Below are positions 1 through 11,600 of a stretch of DNA of 64,000 nucleotides, piece by piece. The notes under the pieces are model-generated. The model saw nothing but the letters and a program-made list of their open reading frames with translations, was not told the DNA's origin and did no database searches. The DNA is from Pseudobacter sp. (GTDB lineage: Bacteria > Bacteroidota > Bacteroidia > Chitinophagales > Chitinophagaceae): contig JAFIGX010000004.1 in assembly GCA_017849455.1 (NCBI GenBank), positions 124,001 to 188,000 on the forward strand, given 5' to 3'. The stretch's first letter is position 1. Each line of letters starts with the position of its first letter. A program made the position numbers and the translations under genes.

Positions 1-202
1 TCACGTTCATGCCCTCGAACCCATCAAAGCGCCCCTGCGCGATACACCTTTTCATTTCGACGAACAGCAGATGGAGCTCTACCGGAAAACAGGAGAAATA
101 GAAACTTTCCGTTTTATCGAACCTGGTAATTTCTCGCCCGAAAGCGTAACACTGCCCATCGATAAAGTTGTGGCGGGGATGGTGGAGAAGTTGATACGTT
201 AA
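1..202 (+). CDS. C-terminal fragment of an unidentified protein
   Basis: An open frame enters from the left edge, reading in frame from base 2, and ends at TAA 200-202, giving about 66 residues ending in DKVVAGMVEKLIR. The piece is mixed charged and hydrophobic, without a membrane segment or a motif I can assign. It converges with the receiver-kinase gene, with only nine bases between the two stop codons. Codon choice resembles the neighbours, so I take it as the real 3' end of a gene whose start lies outside the window. No function is proposed. Confidence 0.6.
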   Translation, partial: HVHALEPIKAPLRDTPFHFDEQQMELYRKTGEIETFRFIEPGNFSPESVTLPIDKVVAGMVEKLIR

Positions 203-211
203 CCTATCAAC
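190..211. terminator. small hairpin between convergent genes
   Basis: GTTGATA (190-196) pairs perfectly with TATCAAC (205-211) around an eight-base loop that holds the stop codon of the leftmost gene. There is no clear T run, so a terminator role is only inferred from its place between two converging stop codons. The words resemble those in the larger inverted repeats at 48.4 and 56.6 kb. Confidence 0.3.
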
Positions 212-1447
212 CTAACCCTGCCTCACTGGCAACGATACAGTAAACATAGATCCTTTATCCAGTATACTCCTGGCAGAAATAGTGCCATTGTGTTTTTCCA
301 CGATCTTCTTGCACAGGGCCAGGCCAATGCCCGTTCCTTCGAATTCCTTGCTTACATGCAGTCTCCTGAACATTTCAAATACCTGGTCGGCATAGACCTG
401 GTCGAAGCCGATGCCATTGTCTTCGATGGTGATCGTGCAATATTCGGGCGAAGGCTGCCCATCTTCCGAAGGTTTTTTCCCGATCTCCGAACGCACATGG
501 ATAACCGGGAGTTCTTCTTTCTTACTGTATTTGAGAGCATTCCCGATGAGGTTGAAAAAGAGCGGCCTGATCAGTCCCGGGTTCACATCTATAAAAGGCA
601 GTTGTTCTATCATGATCTCCGCTTTTTTTTCCTGTATCGGCACCTCGAGATCTGCCAGCGCCTCACGGATGAGCAGGTTCAGGTCGCTGTTCACAAAATA
701 TTCCTTTTCATTGCTGACCCGCGAGAAGGCGAGAATATCCTTGATCAGTGTTTGCATCCGTTCTGCCGCGTTCTGGATACGTTGGATATATGCTTTCGCA
801 TCGCCATCCAGTGCTTCTTTGAATTTCATGGCCAGCAGATCGCTGAAGGTACGGATCTTACGGAGTGGTTCCTGCAGATCGTGTGAGGCCATGAAGGCGA
901 AGCGGTCCAACTCCCGGTTGGCTACTTCCAGCAAACTGATATTGTCGAGCAATTGCCGGTTCAGTTGCTTTACCATTTCTTCGGAGGTCTTTCGCTCATT
1001 GATCTCGTTCTCCAGGCTTTTGTTGATGGCTTTCAGTTTTTGTTCCTGTACCATCAACTGGTGATTCTTTCTGTGCAGGTCGGTGAAGACAGCCACTTTT
1101 GCCCGCAGGAGGTCGGGGTTCACAGGTTTGTAGATATAGTCTACCGCGCCGGTCCGATACCCTTTGAAAACATTCTCTTCCCCGTAATTATTGGCAGTAA
1201 TAAAAATGATGGGGATATGGCGGAGCCTCTCGCGTTCATAGATCAGGGCCGCTGTTTCAAAGCCATTGAGGTTGGGCATTTTCACATCCATCAGGATGAG
1301 CGCGAAGTCGTATTCATTCAATAATATCTTGAGGGCCTGGCGGCCGGAGCCGGCTTTCACGAACCGGTAGCCATCAGGTTCCAGGATCGTTTCCATCGAA
1401 AACAAACTGTCTTCACGGTCATCTACCAATAGGATCTTCGATTGCAT
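212..1447 (-). CDS. receiver domain fused to histidine kinase
   Basis: A 411-residue soluble signalling protein. An N-terminal receiver domain (about 1-120) has the acidic pocket VDD and the phospho-acceptor in LMDVKMPNLNG. A coiled linker (about 120-180) follows, then a HisKA H-box ASHDLQEPLRKIRTF and an ATPase domain with N box NLIGNALKYS, G1 DNGIGF and G2 GTGIGLALC. There is no membrane segment, so it probably works as a relay in the cytoplasm, taking phosphate from another kinase or sensing internally. An upstream in-frame ATG at 1474 would overlap the preceding gene; I chose the ATG at 1447 because receiver domains normally begin within a few residues of the start. Its start is seven bases beyond the stop of the poly-HAMP hybrid kinase, so the two are very likely co-transcribed and may act in one phosphorelay. 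Confidence 0.9.
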   Translation of the reverse strand: MQSKILLVDDREDSLFSMETILEPDGYRFVKAGSGRQALKILLNEYDFALILMDVKMPNLNGFETAALIYERERLRHIPIIFITANNYGEENVFKGYRTGAVDYIYKPVNPDLLRAKVAVFTDLHRKNHQLMVQEQKLKAINKSLENEINERKTSEEMVKQLNRQLLDNISLLEVANRELDRFAFMASHDLQEPLRKIRTFSDLLAMKFKEALDGDAKAYIQRIQNAAERMQTLIKDILAFSRVSNEKEYFVNSDLNLLIREALADLEVPIQEKKAEIMIEQLPFIDVNPGLIRPLFFNLIGNALKYSKKEELPVIHVRSEIGKKPSEDGQPSPEYCTITIEDNGIGFDQVYADQVFEMFRRLHVSKEFEGTGIGLALCKKIVEKHNGTISARSILDKGSMFTVSLPVRQG

Positions 1448-1454
1448 TCGAAAA

Positions 1455-4400
1455 TTATTTATAGAACCATACACGCATCAATGATAACAACTGGTCGATC
1501 TTAAGTGGTTTCGTGATATAGTCGGAGGCCCCTGCTTCTATGCATTTCTGCCTGTCGCCTTTCATGGCCTTCGCCGTTACAGCAATGATCGGCAGTGTAC
1601 TGTTCTTATGTTCCCGCCTGATCTTCTGCATCGTTTCATACCCGTCCATTTCTGGCATCATGATATCCATGAGCACCATGTCGATCCTGGGATTATCGTC
1701 CCGGATGATATTGATCGCTTCTTTGCCACTCTCTGCCGTGGTCACGTTGACATTATAACGCTCGAACACCGTGGTCAATGCAAATAGGTTGCGTACATCA
1801 TCGTCCACCACCAGTATATTCTTTCCCGTGAGGATGTCTTCCTTCATCCTAATATTCTCGATCACCCTCCGTTTTTCAGGGAGGAGGTCTTTGTGGTTGA
1901 TATGCAGGCGCAGCACTGTTTCTTCCAGCAGGTGCTCCAGGGAGCTTACCCCTTTTAAAAGTACTGTATTGGATGCACTGCTCAAATGATGGAGTTCTTT
2001 TTTGTTGAAATCCTTGGCGGAATAGATGATCACCGGTGTGTTCCTGGGTTTGGTCTGTGCTACCTGGTCCAGGAGTTCCGGGCCGGGTATATCAGGCAAT
2101 GTGTAATCCAGGATGATGCAATCATATTCCTTGCTATTGATCTGGGCAACTGCTTTTTTTCCTGTAGGAGCAATAGTGACCTGCAAGGTATCGCTCTCCA
2201 GCATTTTCACGATCTGGGATGAATCCAGCTCATTATCTTCCACCACCAGTATGCGTTTGATATTTTTTTGGTTGAAATCTGTGATATCCTTCAACAGCTC
2301 ATGCAACTGATCATTGTCGAGCGGCTTCAACAGGAAACTGCGTGCCCCTCTTTTCAGGGCCAGTTGCCTGTTCTCCTCTCCCGATACGAGGTGGATGGGG
2401 ATATGTCGGTAGTTGAGGTCATTGCGCAGCAGGTCGAGCACTTTCCAGCCGCTGGTATCGGGCAACTTCACGTCGAGTGTGATGGCGATCGGTGTGAAGC
2501 GGTTCACGAAGTCGAACACTTCAATATAGTTGGTGGCCACCACCGCTTTCAGTCCGAATTCATGGGCTTTGTCGATGATGATCTTCCCGAAGCGAAGGTC
2601 ATCTTCCACGATGAGCACCACTTTGTCGTTTGCCTGGATGCTGTTACGGTCATCGCCTGCGTCATTGATCATTTCGTTGATGATGTCAAGGTTCTTCGAT
2701 TCAGGCGCTTCATTGCCGGCACGGATAGAGTTCAACAGGGAATCGATCTCACTCTTACCGCTTCCCAGTTGGTATTGATAATCGTTGAATGTATCTGGTG
2801 CTTCCCTGGTAGCGATCCCCGTAACATTTTCAATAGGCAGGAAAAGCGTGAAAGTACTTCCTTTGGATGGCTGGCTTTCCAGTTCGATGGTGCCGCCGAG
2901 CAATTCGGTCAACCCGCGACTGATCGAGAGCCCCAATCCTGTTCCGCCATACTTGCGACTGGTGGAGCCTTCGGCCTGCTGGAATGCTTCGAAAATAATA
3001 TTCTGTTTATCGAAGGGTATCCCGATACCAGTGTCACTGATCGCAAAAGCCACTACCCTTTTGGCATTGTCGAGCGTGAATGAGCCGGGCTTCCAGTTCC
3101 TGTTCGCCTGATAGATCCTCAGCTTCACTTCTCCTTTCTCCGTAAACTTGAAGGAGTTCGACAATAGGTTCTTGAGTATCTGGTTGAGCCTTTGAAGGTC
3201 AGTTTCCACAAATTCAGGCAGGTCTTTGTCCGTTTCAATTGTGAAACGCAGGTGCCTGGCCTCCGAGATCGGTTTGAAGGTGGTCTCCACGAAAGCAGCG
3301 ATCTCGGCAAACCGTACCGGTGAAATATTGGCGGTGATAAACCCGGATTCGATCTTGGAGAGATCGAGAATATCATTGATGAGCTGGATCAGGTCATCAC
3401 CACAGGAGTGGATGGTCCGGGCATAACGTATTTGCTTCTCCGTCAGGTTACCTTCCACATTTTCATATAATTGTTGAGCAAGAATGAGCAGGCTGTTGAG
3501 TGGCGTGCGCAGTTCGTGCGACATATTCGCCAGGAATTCCGATTTGTATTTGGAGGTGAGGGTAAGCTGTTCGGCTTTTTCTTCCAAAGATCTACGGGCC
3601 TCTTCCACTTCCTTGTTCTTGGCTTCCACTTCGTTTTTCTGTTTCACCAGCAGCAGTGCCTTATCCTGCAGCTCATCATTCGTTCTTCTCAATTCTTCCT
3701 GCTGGATCTTGAGCTCACCGGCCAGCGATTGCGATTGCATGAGCAGTTCTTCCGTTCTCGAATTGGCTTCGATGGTGTTGAGTACGATACCGATACTTTC
3801 CGTGAGCTGGCTGAGAAAATCGAGATTCGTTTCATTGAAGATATCGAGGGAGGCCAGCTCGATCACTGCTTTCACATTGTTCTCGAACAATACAGGCAGG
3901 ATGATGAGGTTGGCCGGTTTGGCCTTTCCGAGGGCAGAGCTGATGCGAATGTAGTTACCAGGCACATTGGTGAGGATGATCCTTTCTTTTTCGAAGGCCA
4001 CCTGCCCAACCAGTCCTTCGCCGATCGAAAATTCATTGGGAATATTCTTTTCCGATTTGTACCCATAAGCGGCAAACAGGTGTAATTTGAGATCGGTAGC
4101 TTCTTCCTGTTGCTTGAGGATATAGAAAGCGCCGTAATGGGCACGTACCACCTGTGCCAGTTCGGAGAGGATGCGTTGCGCCACCGTCTTGAGGTCGCGC
4201 TGGCCCTGCAGCATCTGTCCGAATTTCGCGAGGTTCGATTTCAGCCAGTCCTGTTCCTGGTTACGCAATGTAGTTTCTCGCAGGTTGGTGATCATCTGGT
4301 TGATGGTATCTTTCAAGGATTCCACTTCACCTTTTGCCTCCACGCGGATGGTGCGGGTAAGATCGCCCTTGGTAACGGCGGAGGCCACTTCTGAAATAGC

Positions 4401-6437
4401 ACGTACCTGTGTGGTAAGATTTTGCGCGAGTTGATTCACATTCTCCGTAAGATTTTTCCAGATGCCCGAAGCGCCGGGCACGCTGGCTTGTCCGCCCAGC
4501 TTGCCTTCCACGCCCACTTCACGCGCCACGGTGGTCACCTGGTCGGCGAAGGTGGCCAGGGTATCGATCATTTCATTGATGGTCTCGATCAGTTGGGCCA
4601 CTTCACCACGCGATACGATGGTAAGTTTTTGTTTGAGGTTACCGGTGGCCACGGCCGTGACTACTTTGGCGATCCCGCGCACCTGGTTGGTAAGGTTGGA
4701 GGCCATCATGTTCACACTATCGGTAAGGTCTTTCCAGGTGCCGGCCACGCCGCGCACTTCTGCCTGTCCGCCCAGTTTCCCTTCCGTTCCCACTTCGCGC
4801 GCCACGCGCGTTACTTCAAAAGCGAAGGAATTCAGTTGTTCCACCATGGTGTTGATGGTATTCTTGAGATCGAGGATCTCTCCTTTAACGTCGATGGCCA
4901 CTGTTTTGGAGAGGTCGCCGCTGGCTACGGCCTTGGTCACTTCCGCGATGTTGCGCACCTGGGCGGTGACCTTACCTGTCAGCTGTTTCACGGAATCGGC
5001 AAGGTCTTTCCAGGTACCCGCAGCGCCGGGCACGAATGCCTGGCCGCCCAGCTTGCCATCCGTACCCACTTCACGCGCTACACGCGTTACTTCCGAAGCA
5101 AATGCCCGGAGCTGGTCGACCATGGTATTGAGTGTTTCTTTGAGCTGCAGGATCTCACCCCGAACGTCAACCGTAATTTTTTTCGACATATCGCCATTGG
5201 CAACGGCGATCGCTACTTCGGCGATATTGCGCACCTGGGCGGTGAGGTTACCGGCCATCTGGTTCACGGAATCGGTGAGGTCTTTCCAGGTGCCGGCCAC
5301 CCCGGGCACGAATGCCTGGCCACCCAGCTTGCCATCCGTACCCACTTCACGCGCCACGCGTGTTACTTCCGACGCGAATCCGCGTAGCTGATCAACCATG
5401 GTATTGATGGTATTCTTCAATTCAAGTATCTCACCTTTCACATCCACGCCGATCTTCCGGGAAAGGTCGCCATTGGCAACGGCGGTGGTCACTTCGGCGA
5501 TATTGCGTACCTGGGAGGTGAGGTTACTGGCCATCTTATTCACGGAATCGGTGAGGTCTTTCCAGGTGCCGGCCACTCCGGGCACATCTGCCTGTCCGCC
5601 TAACTTCCCTTCCGATCCCACTTCCAGCGCCACCCGCGTTACTTCGGAAGAAAATGAGTTGAGCTGGTCGACCATGGTGTTGATCGTATTCTTCAGTTCG
5701 AGGATCTCTCCTTTTACATCCACGGTGATCTTGCGGGAGAGGTCGCCTTTGGCAACGGCGGTGGTCACTTCCGCGATATTGCGCACCTGGGCGGTAAGGT
5801 TACTGGCCATCTGGTTTACGGAATCGGTAAGGTCTTTCCAGGTGCCGGCCACGCCTTTCACCTGTGCCTGTCCGCCGAGCTTTCCTTCTGTACCTACTTC
5901 GAGCGCCACACGCGTTACTTCGGAGGAGAACAGGTTCAACTGTTTCACCATATCATTCACCTCTTTGGCGATACGGCCGAATTCTCCCTGCAATGCATGA
6001 CCGCCGATCGCGAGTGGCATTTCCTGTGAGAGATTCCCTTTGGCAACGGAGCTGATCACATGTGCGATCTCGATGGTAGGATGCACCAGGTCGGAGATCA
6101 GTGCATTGAGAGATTCGACGCCTGTGCGCCAGGCGCCTTTGGTATTGGGCAATTCGATGCGTTGGGTGAGTTTGCCCTGCTTGCCGATGGTATTGCCGGC
6201 ACGGGTGAACTCGAGCATCATTTTTTCATTGAGAGAAATGATCTCGTTCAGTGTATCGCAGATCTTTCTACTGAGGGTGTCATCACCGGCCGACATGCGA
6301 ACATTGAAATTTCCGTTCCGCACAGCGGTGAGAACGTTCAGTAATTCTTTATGATCGAGGGAACCGGAAGAAGCAGCAGGCATCGGTTTACCATTGATCG
6401 GAGATTTACGGCTTGGCATTGATTTCGGGCGGGCCAT
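1455..6437 (-). CDS. poly-HAMP hybrid histidine kinase with GAF and three receivers
   Basis: A 1660-residue protein without membrane segments. Domain order: a long HAMP array (about 30-740) including six near-identical 92-residue units marked by [23 protein letters not shown] sequence; a GAF domain (about 755-910); a coiled coil; HisKA with [12 protein letters not shown] (His about 974); an ATPase domain with [16 protein letters not shown] and GGTGLGLSI; then three receivers (about 1270-1392, 1393-1512, 1538-1660). The acceptors are in [22 protein letters not shown] and [11 protein letters not shown]. Receiver 2 is the most divergent. The layout recalls fungal group III (Nik1-like) kinases, in which stacked HAMP units transmit stress signals; that comparison is by architecture only. 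An earlier ATG at 6578 would add 47 residues of unlikely sequence, so I start at MARPKS. It heads a two-gene operon with the receiver-kinase gene. Confidence 0.93.
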   Translation of the reverse strand: MARPKSMPSRKSPINGKPMPAASSGSLDHKELLNVLTAVRNGNFNVRMSAGDDTLSRKICDTLNEIISLNEKMMLEFTRAGNTIGKQGKLTQRIELPNTKGAWRTGVESLNALISDLVHPTIEIAHVISSVAKGNLSQEMPLAIGGHALQGEFGRIAKEVNDMVKQLNLFSSEVTRVALEVGTEGKLGGQAQVKGVAGTWKDLTDSVNQMASNLTAQVRNIAEVTTAVAKGDLSRKITVDVKGEILELKNTINTMVDQLNSFSSEVTRVALEVGSEGKLGGQADVPGVAGTWKDLTDSVNKMASNLTSQVRNIAEVTTAVANGDLSRKIGVDVKGEILELKNTINTMVDQLRGFASEVTRVAREVGTDGKLGGQAFVPGVAGTWKDLTDSVNQMAGNLTAQVRNIAEVAIAVANGDMSKKITVDVRGEILQLKETLNTMVDQLRAFASEVTRVAREVGTDGKLGGQAFVPGAAGTWKDLADSVKQLTGKVTAQVRNIAEVTKAVASGDLSKTVAIDVKGEILDLKNTINTMVEQLNSFAFEVTRVAREVGTEGKLGGQAEVRGVAGTWKDLTDSVNMMASNLTNQVRGIAKVVTAVATGNLKQKLTIVSRGEVAQLIETINEMIDTLATFADQVTTVAREVGVEGKLGGQASVPGASGIWKNLTENVNQLAQNLTTQVRAISEVASAVTKGDLTRTIRVEAKGEVESLKDTINQMITNLRETTLRNQEQDWLKSNLAKFGQMLQGQRDLKTVAQRILSELAQVVRAHYGAFYILKQQEEATDLKLHLFAAYGYKSEKNIPNEFSIGEGLVGQVAFEKERIILTNVPGNYIRISSALGKAKPANLIILPVLFENNVKAVIELASLDIFNETNLDFLSQLTESIGIVLNTIEANSRTEELLMQSQSLAGELKIQQEELRRTNDELQDKALLLVKQKNEVEAKNKEVEEARRSLEEKAEQLTLTSKYKSEFLANMSHELRTPLNSLLILAQQLYENVEGNLTEKQIRYARTIHSCGDDLIQLINDILDLSKIESGFITANISPVRFAEIAAFVETTFKPISEARHLRFTIETDKDLPEFVETDLQRLNQILKNLLSNSFKFTEKGEVKLRIYQANRNWKPGSFTLDNAKRVVAFAISDTGIGIPFDKQNIIFEAFQQAEGSTSRKYGGTGLGLSISRGLTELLGGTIELESQPSKGSTFTLFLPIENVTGIATREAPDTFNDYQYQLGSGKSEIDSLLNSIRAGNEAPESKNLDIINEMINDAGDDRNSIQANDKVVLIVEDDLRFGKIIIDKAHEFGLKAVVATNYIEVFDFVNRFTPIAITLDVKLPDTSGWKVLDLLRNDLNYRHIPIHLVSGEENRQLALKRGARSFLLKPLDNDQLHELLKDITDFNQKNIKRILVVEDNELDSSQIVKMLESDTLQVTIAPTGKKAVAQINSKEYDCIILDYTLPDIPGPELLDQVAQTKPRNTPVIIYSAKDFNKKELHHLSSASNTVLLKGVSSLEHLLEETVLRLHINHKDLLPEKRRVIENIRMKEDILTGKNILVVDDDVRNLFALTTVFERYNVNVTTAESGKEAINIIRDDNPRIDMVLMDIMMPEMDGYETMQKIRREHKNSTLPIIAVTAKAMKGDRQKCIEAGASDYITKPLKIDQLLSLMRVWFYK
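4320..5975 (-). repeat. six tandem 276-bp repeats encoding HAMP units
   Basis: The DNA word for GLGGQA-type sequence recurs near 4488, 4764, 5040, 5316, 5592 and 5868, an exact 276-base period (92 codons). The units are very similar at DNA level, especially the middle ones. The outer edges given are approximate. Such repeats invite unequal recombination and misassembly, so copy number should be treated with care. Confidence 0.9.
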
Positions 6438-6662
6438 AAGCAATAGTTTAACCCGAAAAATAGTTTCAAAACCATGCCAATTCCGGGTTTGGGCAGAGGG
6501 CAAACCAGCCGCGATTTCCGGGTATGGTGATCCATTACCGGGGCAACGGGCCGGGATAAAATTGCGCAGATTGGGCAAATTTTTCTACAATTTCAATTTA
6601 CCGGCCAGTCCATAAAATAGTACCTTCGGGTACCCATTCTCTTACCTCAAATACTAAACGCT

Positions 6663-7775
6663 ATGCGCTCGTTTTCCCGGTTGATCAAAGTAAAATGCTT
6701 CGCAGTTATTTTATGTTGTTTGGCTTTGTCTTCCGTTTCTCAAACTTTGCAACCCGGCTTCGATGCCCAGGAATACCTGGAAATGCTCCGGATAACCGCA
6801 AAACAGGTGGATACGCCTCACAGTGATATTCCCGCCCCTGCATCATTCATCAGGGTATACCGCTCGCCGGAATCACCACTGGATAACCGGTGGGAGCTCT
6901 GGGTGAACGACCAGGAAAGCATCATGGTGATCAGCATCCGTGGCACTACCCTGAAGACAGTGAGCTGGCTGGAAAATTTTTATTCGGCCATGGTCCCTGC
7001 AACCGGCTCCCTGCAACTGAATGATAGCACGGCATTCAACTATAAGCTGGCCAATGATCCCAAAGCCACCGTTCACGTTGGATGGACACTGGGACTTGCC
7101 ACCATGGCGCCGGGGATACTCTCAACTATCAGGGAACAATATGCGCAGCATCATATAAAACAATTGATCATCTGTGGCCATAGCCAGGGCGGCGCCCTGG
7201 CTTTTTTACTACGCTCCTATTTGTATTATCTCACAGAAGCCAATCAATTACCGGCCGACCTCACTATCAAAACCTATTGCAGTGCAGCACCCAAGCCGGG
7301 TAATCTATATTATGCGTATGACTTCGATTACATCACACGAAATGGATGGGCGTTTACCGTCGTCAATGCATCCGACTGGGTACCAGAAACGCCCTTCTCC
7401 CTGCAAACCCTAAAAGATTTCAATACCCTGAACCCTTTCACGGATGTAAAAAAACACTTACGCAAACAATCATTCTTCGTACGTCTTTACCTGGGTCATG
7501 TATACAACCGGCTCAACAGAACATCCGGCAGGGCCCAACGTTGCTTCACCAAATACCTCGGCAAAACCATGTACAAACAGGTGAGGAAAAGCATGCCTCA
7601 ATATAAACAGCCAACTTATGCCGCCTCGATGAACTATATGCGTGCAGGTGTACCGATCGTATTGCAACCCGACCAGGTATATTTTCAACAATATCCCGAT
7701 ACAGCAAAGAATGTATTCGTGCATCATGGTATCAAACCCTATTATGGGCTCACGAAAAAGATCTATCCCCATTGA
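6663..7775 (+). CDS. secreted lipase (class 3)-like alpha/beta hydrolase
   Basis: A 370-residue protein with a hydrophobic N-terminal signal segment (about 8-26, ending SVSQT), so it is probably exported. The nucleophile elbow is GHSQGG with Ser near 174. The preceding SIRGTT resembles the oxyanion-side motif of class 3 lipases. A likely acid is Asp 238 in NASDWVPETP, and a candidate His is near 279 in YLGHVYN. Together these support a lipase or esterase; the substrate is unknown. It stands alone, divergent from the poly-HAMP kinase and followed after 85 bases by a Crp/Fnr regulator. Confidence is good for the family and low for the substrate. Confidence 0.8.
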   Translation: MRSFSRLIKVKCFAVILCCLALSSVSQTLQPGFDAQEYLEMLRITAKQVDTPHSDIPAPASFIRVYRSPESPLDNRWELWVNDQESIMVISIRGTTLKTVSWLENFYSAMVPATGSLQLNDSTAFNYKLANDPKATVHVGWTLGLATMAPGILSTIREQYAQHHIKQLIICGHSQGGALAFLLRSYLYYLTEANQLPADLTIKTYCSAAPKPGNLYYAYDFDYITRNGWAFTVVNASDWVPETPFSLQTLKDFNTLNPFTDVKKHLRKQSFFVRLYLGHVYNRLNRTSGRAQRCFTKYLGKTMYKQVRKSMPQYKQPTYAASMNYMRAGVPIVLQPDQVYFQQYPDTAKNVFVHHGIKPYYGLTKKIYPH

Positions 7776-7860
7776 CATACATCCGGCCCGACATTCAATC
7801 GCCCCTTGCACAACCAGTACGGAAAAAATCGGTAACTATGCATGGGAAAACCTTACTACC

Positions 7861-8436
7861 ATGCACGAGTTGCTGATCAAAAATTTTTCCAGGCATATTG
7901 CTCTTACCGATGAGGAGATAAGCAGGCTGCCGGATTTCTTTCAACATAAGAAAGTAGGTAAAAAGCGGTACCTGCTGGAAGAAGGAACGGTGTGCAAGGC
8001 GGATTATTTCGTTATAAAAGGCTGCCTGCGGCAATACCAGGTAGACAATGAGGGGCGGGAGAGCGTGATGCAATTCGCGCTGGAAGACTGGTGGATCGCC
8101 GATCTTTACAGCTTTCTTACCGGAACACCGTCTGCCTTTAATATCGATGCCCTGGAAGATTCGGAGGTGCTGGTGCTGGACTATGATCATCAGCAGCGGC
8201 TCTTCAATGAGATCCCGAAAATGAATATCTATTGGCGCATCATCATGCAGAATGCTTTTGTTGCGCTTCAAAGACGTTTATTGTTCCAGCAAAGATCGCT
8301 GGAAGAAAGATACCTCGAATTTCTGAAAAGATATGCCTATTTCGAACAGCGCATTCCACAGCACCAGATAGCAGCTTATTTAGGGATCACACCGGAATCG
8401 CTGAGCAGGATAAGGAATACGGTGCTGAAAAAATAA
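7861..8436 (+). CDS. Crp/Fnr family transcriptional regulator
   Basis: A 191-residue protein: a cyclic-nucleotide-binding-like beta barrel (about 20-120, with YLLEEGTVCKADYFVIKGCLR and EDWWIADLYSFL) and a C-terminal winged-helix region whose recognition part is IPQHQIAAYLGITPESLSRIR. The cNMP phosphate-binding arginine pattern of true Crp is not evident, so the ligand is unknown; many Bacteroidota paralogues of this type seem not to bind cAMP. The frame is open upstream to 7642, overlapping the lipase gene, but the conserved family start is the ATG at 7861 (MHELLIKNF). Probably a local regulator; no target is visible. Confidence 0.88.
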   Translation: MHELLIKNFSRHIALTDEEISRLPDFFQHKKVGKKRYLLEEGTVCKADYFVIKGCLRQYQVDNEGRESVMQFALEDWWIADLYSFLTGTPSAFNIDALEDSEVLVLDYDHQQRLFNEIPKMNIYWRIIMQNAFVALQRRLLFQQRSLEERYLEFLKRYAYFEQRIPQHQIAAYLGITPESLSRIRNTVLKK

Positions 8437-8622
8437 TTTAAAATTAAATCGCGCAAAGACAACTTCTATTGCCAATTCCCAGGTGCGACAATACCTTTTT
8501 TTCGTAGATTGTACCATATCCTCCCCATTTTTTAACTTGCATCCTTATACGGAAAGGCTGGAGGCCGGCCCGGAAAGGGTTTGCTTTTTGAAGAACAAAG
8601 GATACAATTACAATAACTTATC

Positions 8623-11600
8623 GTGAATCCACCCAATACAGTGCTGAGGATATTGAAAAAAACAGGCAGGATCGTGCTGAAGACGGTCCTCATCCTCCTG
8701 GGTGTTCTCATACTGCTCTTAATCCTTGTTCAAACCCCGCCCGTTCAAAACTTCCTTCGCGGCAAAGCACAGGATTATCTTCAGAAGAAATTACAGACAA
8801 GAGTGGAGATCGGCAGGGTCTATATCGGCTTCCCGAAGAAAATAGTGCTGGAACGCCTATACGTGGAAGACCGCCGGCATGATACCCTGCTCTACAGCGG
8901 TGAGCTGAAAGTGAACATGAATATGTGGAAGCTCTTCAGGAATGAGATCGTGATCAATGATGTGAGCCTGAAACAACTGACTGCCACCATCAACCGTACA
9001 TTACCCGATACTGTTTACAACTTCCAGTTCATCATCGATGCATTTGCATCGCCGCCAAAAGCAGCACCCTCTCCTCCCGATACTTCTGCTCTTAGCATAC
9101 AACTGAAACATATCACCCTCGATGATATCCATCTCCGCTACAATGATGCCATCACCGGCAATGATATGAAGGTTCACCTCGCCCATTTCGAAACGAATGT
9201 CGATACGTTCGATCCTTCCCACTCCATCTTCGACATACCTGTTGCGAATATCGATGGTCTGCGTGCCAATATGTACCAGCACAAACCACTCGTTGAGCCT
9301 TCTCCCGTTGCTGCAGAGCCGGCGGAACCCCAGGTATCATCTCCCCTGCAACTCCGTTTTAAAAAGATCGCTTTGAATAATTGCTATCTCGAATATGGCA
9401 ATGATGGATCGGCTTTCTTTACCACCCTCGATCTCGGCAAACTGGCCATAGAAGCCAGACAGATCGATCTTGCCCATAGACAGATCGATCTCGGCAGCCT
9501 CAGCCTGGTCAGGTCCACGGCTATCGTCCGCCTCGGAAAAAGACCTGCTGCCCGCTCTATTCCCAAAGTAAAAAATGTAAAACAGGAAATACCCATCACC
9601 ACAGGTAACGACTGGACAGTGAAACTTCAACAGCTCGATCTTTCAGGCAACCACGTACGCTTCGATGACGACAATGCACCCCATACTAAATATGGGATGG
9701 ATTATATGCACCTCGATCTCCGCAACCTGACACTGGTCGCATCCAACCTGTTCTATCAACCCGATTCCATGACAGGGACCATCAGCAAAGGCGCCTTGCA
9801 GGAAAAGGGTTTCCGATTGAACAGGTTGCAAACCGAATTTCTCTATTCGGCCAAACAGGCTTACCTGAAAGATCTTCTACTCGAAACACCCGGCACCCGC
9901 ATCGAGCGGGATATCATCATCAGCTACCCCTCCATCGATGCCCTGGCCGATCATATCGGTCTCATGAAATTGAATATGGATCTTCGCAATACAAGGGTGA
10001 TCAATAAAGATATTTTAACGTTCGCGCCAATGCTGCGATCACAACCCATGTTCGCCAATCCGGATGCTTACTGGTCTTTGAACGGAAAGGTCAGCGGCTC
10101 CATCGATAACCTGCAAATGAATGGGATCAAACTGCAGGGCCTTCATCAAACCAGCCTCGATCTGAAAGGAACATTGAAAGGATTGCCGGATATGAATAAG
10201 CTGCAGGCCAACCTCACCATCACCCAGGTCAGCACCACAGCAAAGGACTTGAAAGCCCTCCTGCCAGCCGGCGCCATTCCCGCCAATATCACCCTCCCCG
10301 CTAACCTGAAATTGAGTGGCATGGTCTCCGGTTCCCAACGATCACTCACAACCGATCTTTCTCTTGTAAGTTCAATCGGCGCTGTCGGTATTAAAGGGAC
10401 TGCGTATGATCTTACCGATTCCAATAATGTCCGATACGATCTTACACTGAACACCCGTTCGCTCGATCTACAGAAATTGCTCAACCAGCCCGACCTCGGG
10501 CCTGTTTCCCTTCAACTGACCGCCAAAGGAAAAGGCAGGGTCCCTAAAACAATGGATGCCGCTATCGATGGAACGATCGCCTCCTTCACCTATAAAAATT
10601 ATACTTACCAAAACCTTCATCTCAACGGAAGTATCGCCCAACAACTTTTCAGGATGAATGCAGGCATTCAGAATGAGCCCATCCATCTTTCCATCGACGC
10701 TGACGGCAGTATGGCAGAAAACTGGCCCAGTGCACGTTTCCATATTGTGGTCGACAGTATCAAAACACAACCACTACATTTTACAACAGACAAGATCATT
10801 TACAGGGGAGATATCGCGGGGGATTTTTCATCCACTAACCCGGATAGCCTGGATGGACAATTGTTCATCACCAAATCACTACTGATCAGGGATGATCAGC
10901 GATTCCAGTTGGATACCATCCAGCTACTCGCGAGTAATTCCGATACCGGGCAGTCGATCAGTCTGAACAGCGAGCTGGTCTCCGCAAAACTGTATGGCAA
11001 ATACCGGCTCACGCAGGCTGGAAATATCTTTCAAAAATCCATCGACCCCTATTTCTCGATCATGCCGGATTCTACAGTGGTAGACAGTAATTATGATTTC
11101 CGCATATCCGCCACAGTTCACGACAACCCTCAACTGAGATCTTTACTTCCCGACCTGCAAAAACTGGAACCCATTCTGCTCAATGGCCATTTTTCAGGAA
11201 ACGGGGATGTCAATGCTTTGATCGATGTGCCTGGTCTTATCTATGGAAGCAACCAGGTACATCAGTTGCAGGTGACGACCAAAACAGAGGGCAAAGCACT
11301 CAAGGCAAAGCTATCAGTGGAACGCATCAATGTAGGCAAATCGGTCGCCATCTATGACGCTGCGCTCAACAGTTCCATTGCCAATAACACGATCGACTTT
11401 GCCCTCAATACAAGAGATAAAGCAGGCAAGACCAACTACCACCTGGAAGGCATCCTGTCGCAGCAGCAAAAAGATTCCATGCTCTTTTCACTCAAACCGG
11501 ATTCCCTGCTATTGAACTATCAATCGTGGAATGTTCATACACCCAACCGGATCACCATCACTCCCAATCAGATCGGCGCCAATAATTTTATTTTGAACCA

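Noticed and set aside
4422..5387. Long plus-strand frames opposite the poly-HAMP gene
   Set aside because: They mirror the 276-base repeats in antisense and have His/Phe-rich composition without any domain; the minus-strand protein is unmistakable.
4320..5975. Regular repeats that could be mistaken for a CRISPR or satellite array
   Set aside because: The period is exactly 92 codons and the repeats are in frame within one protein; there are no spacers.
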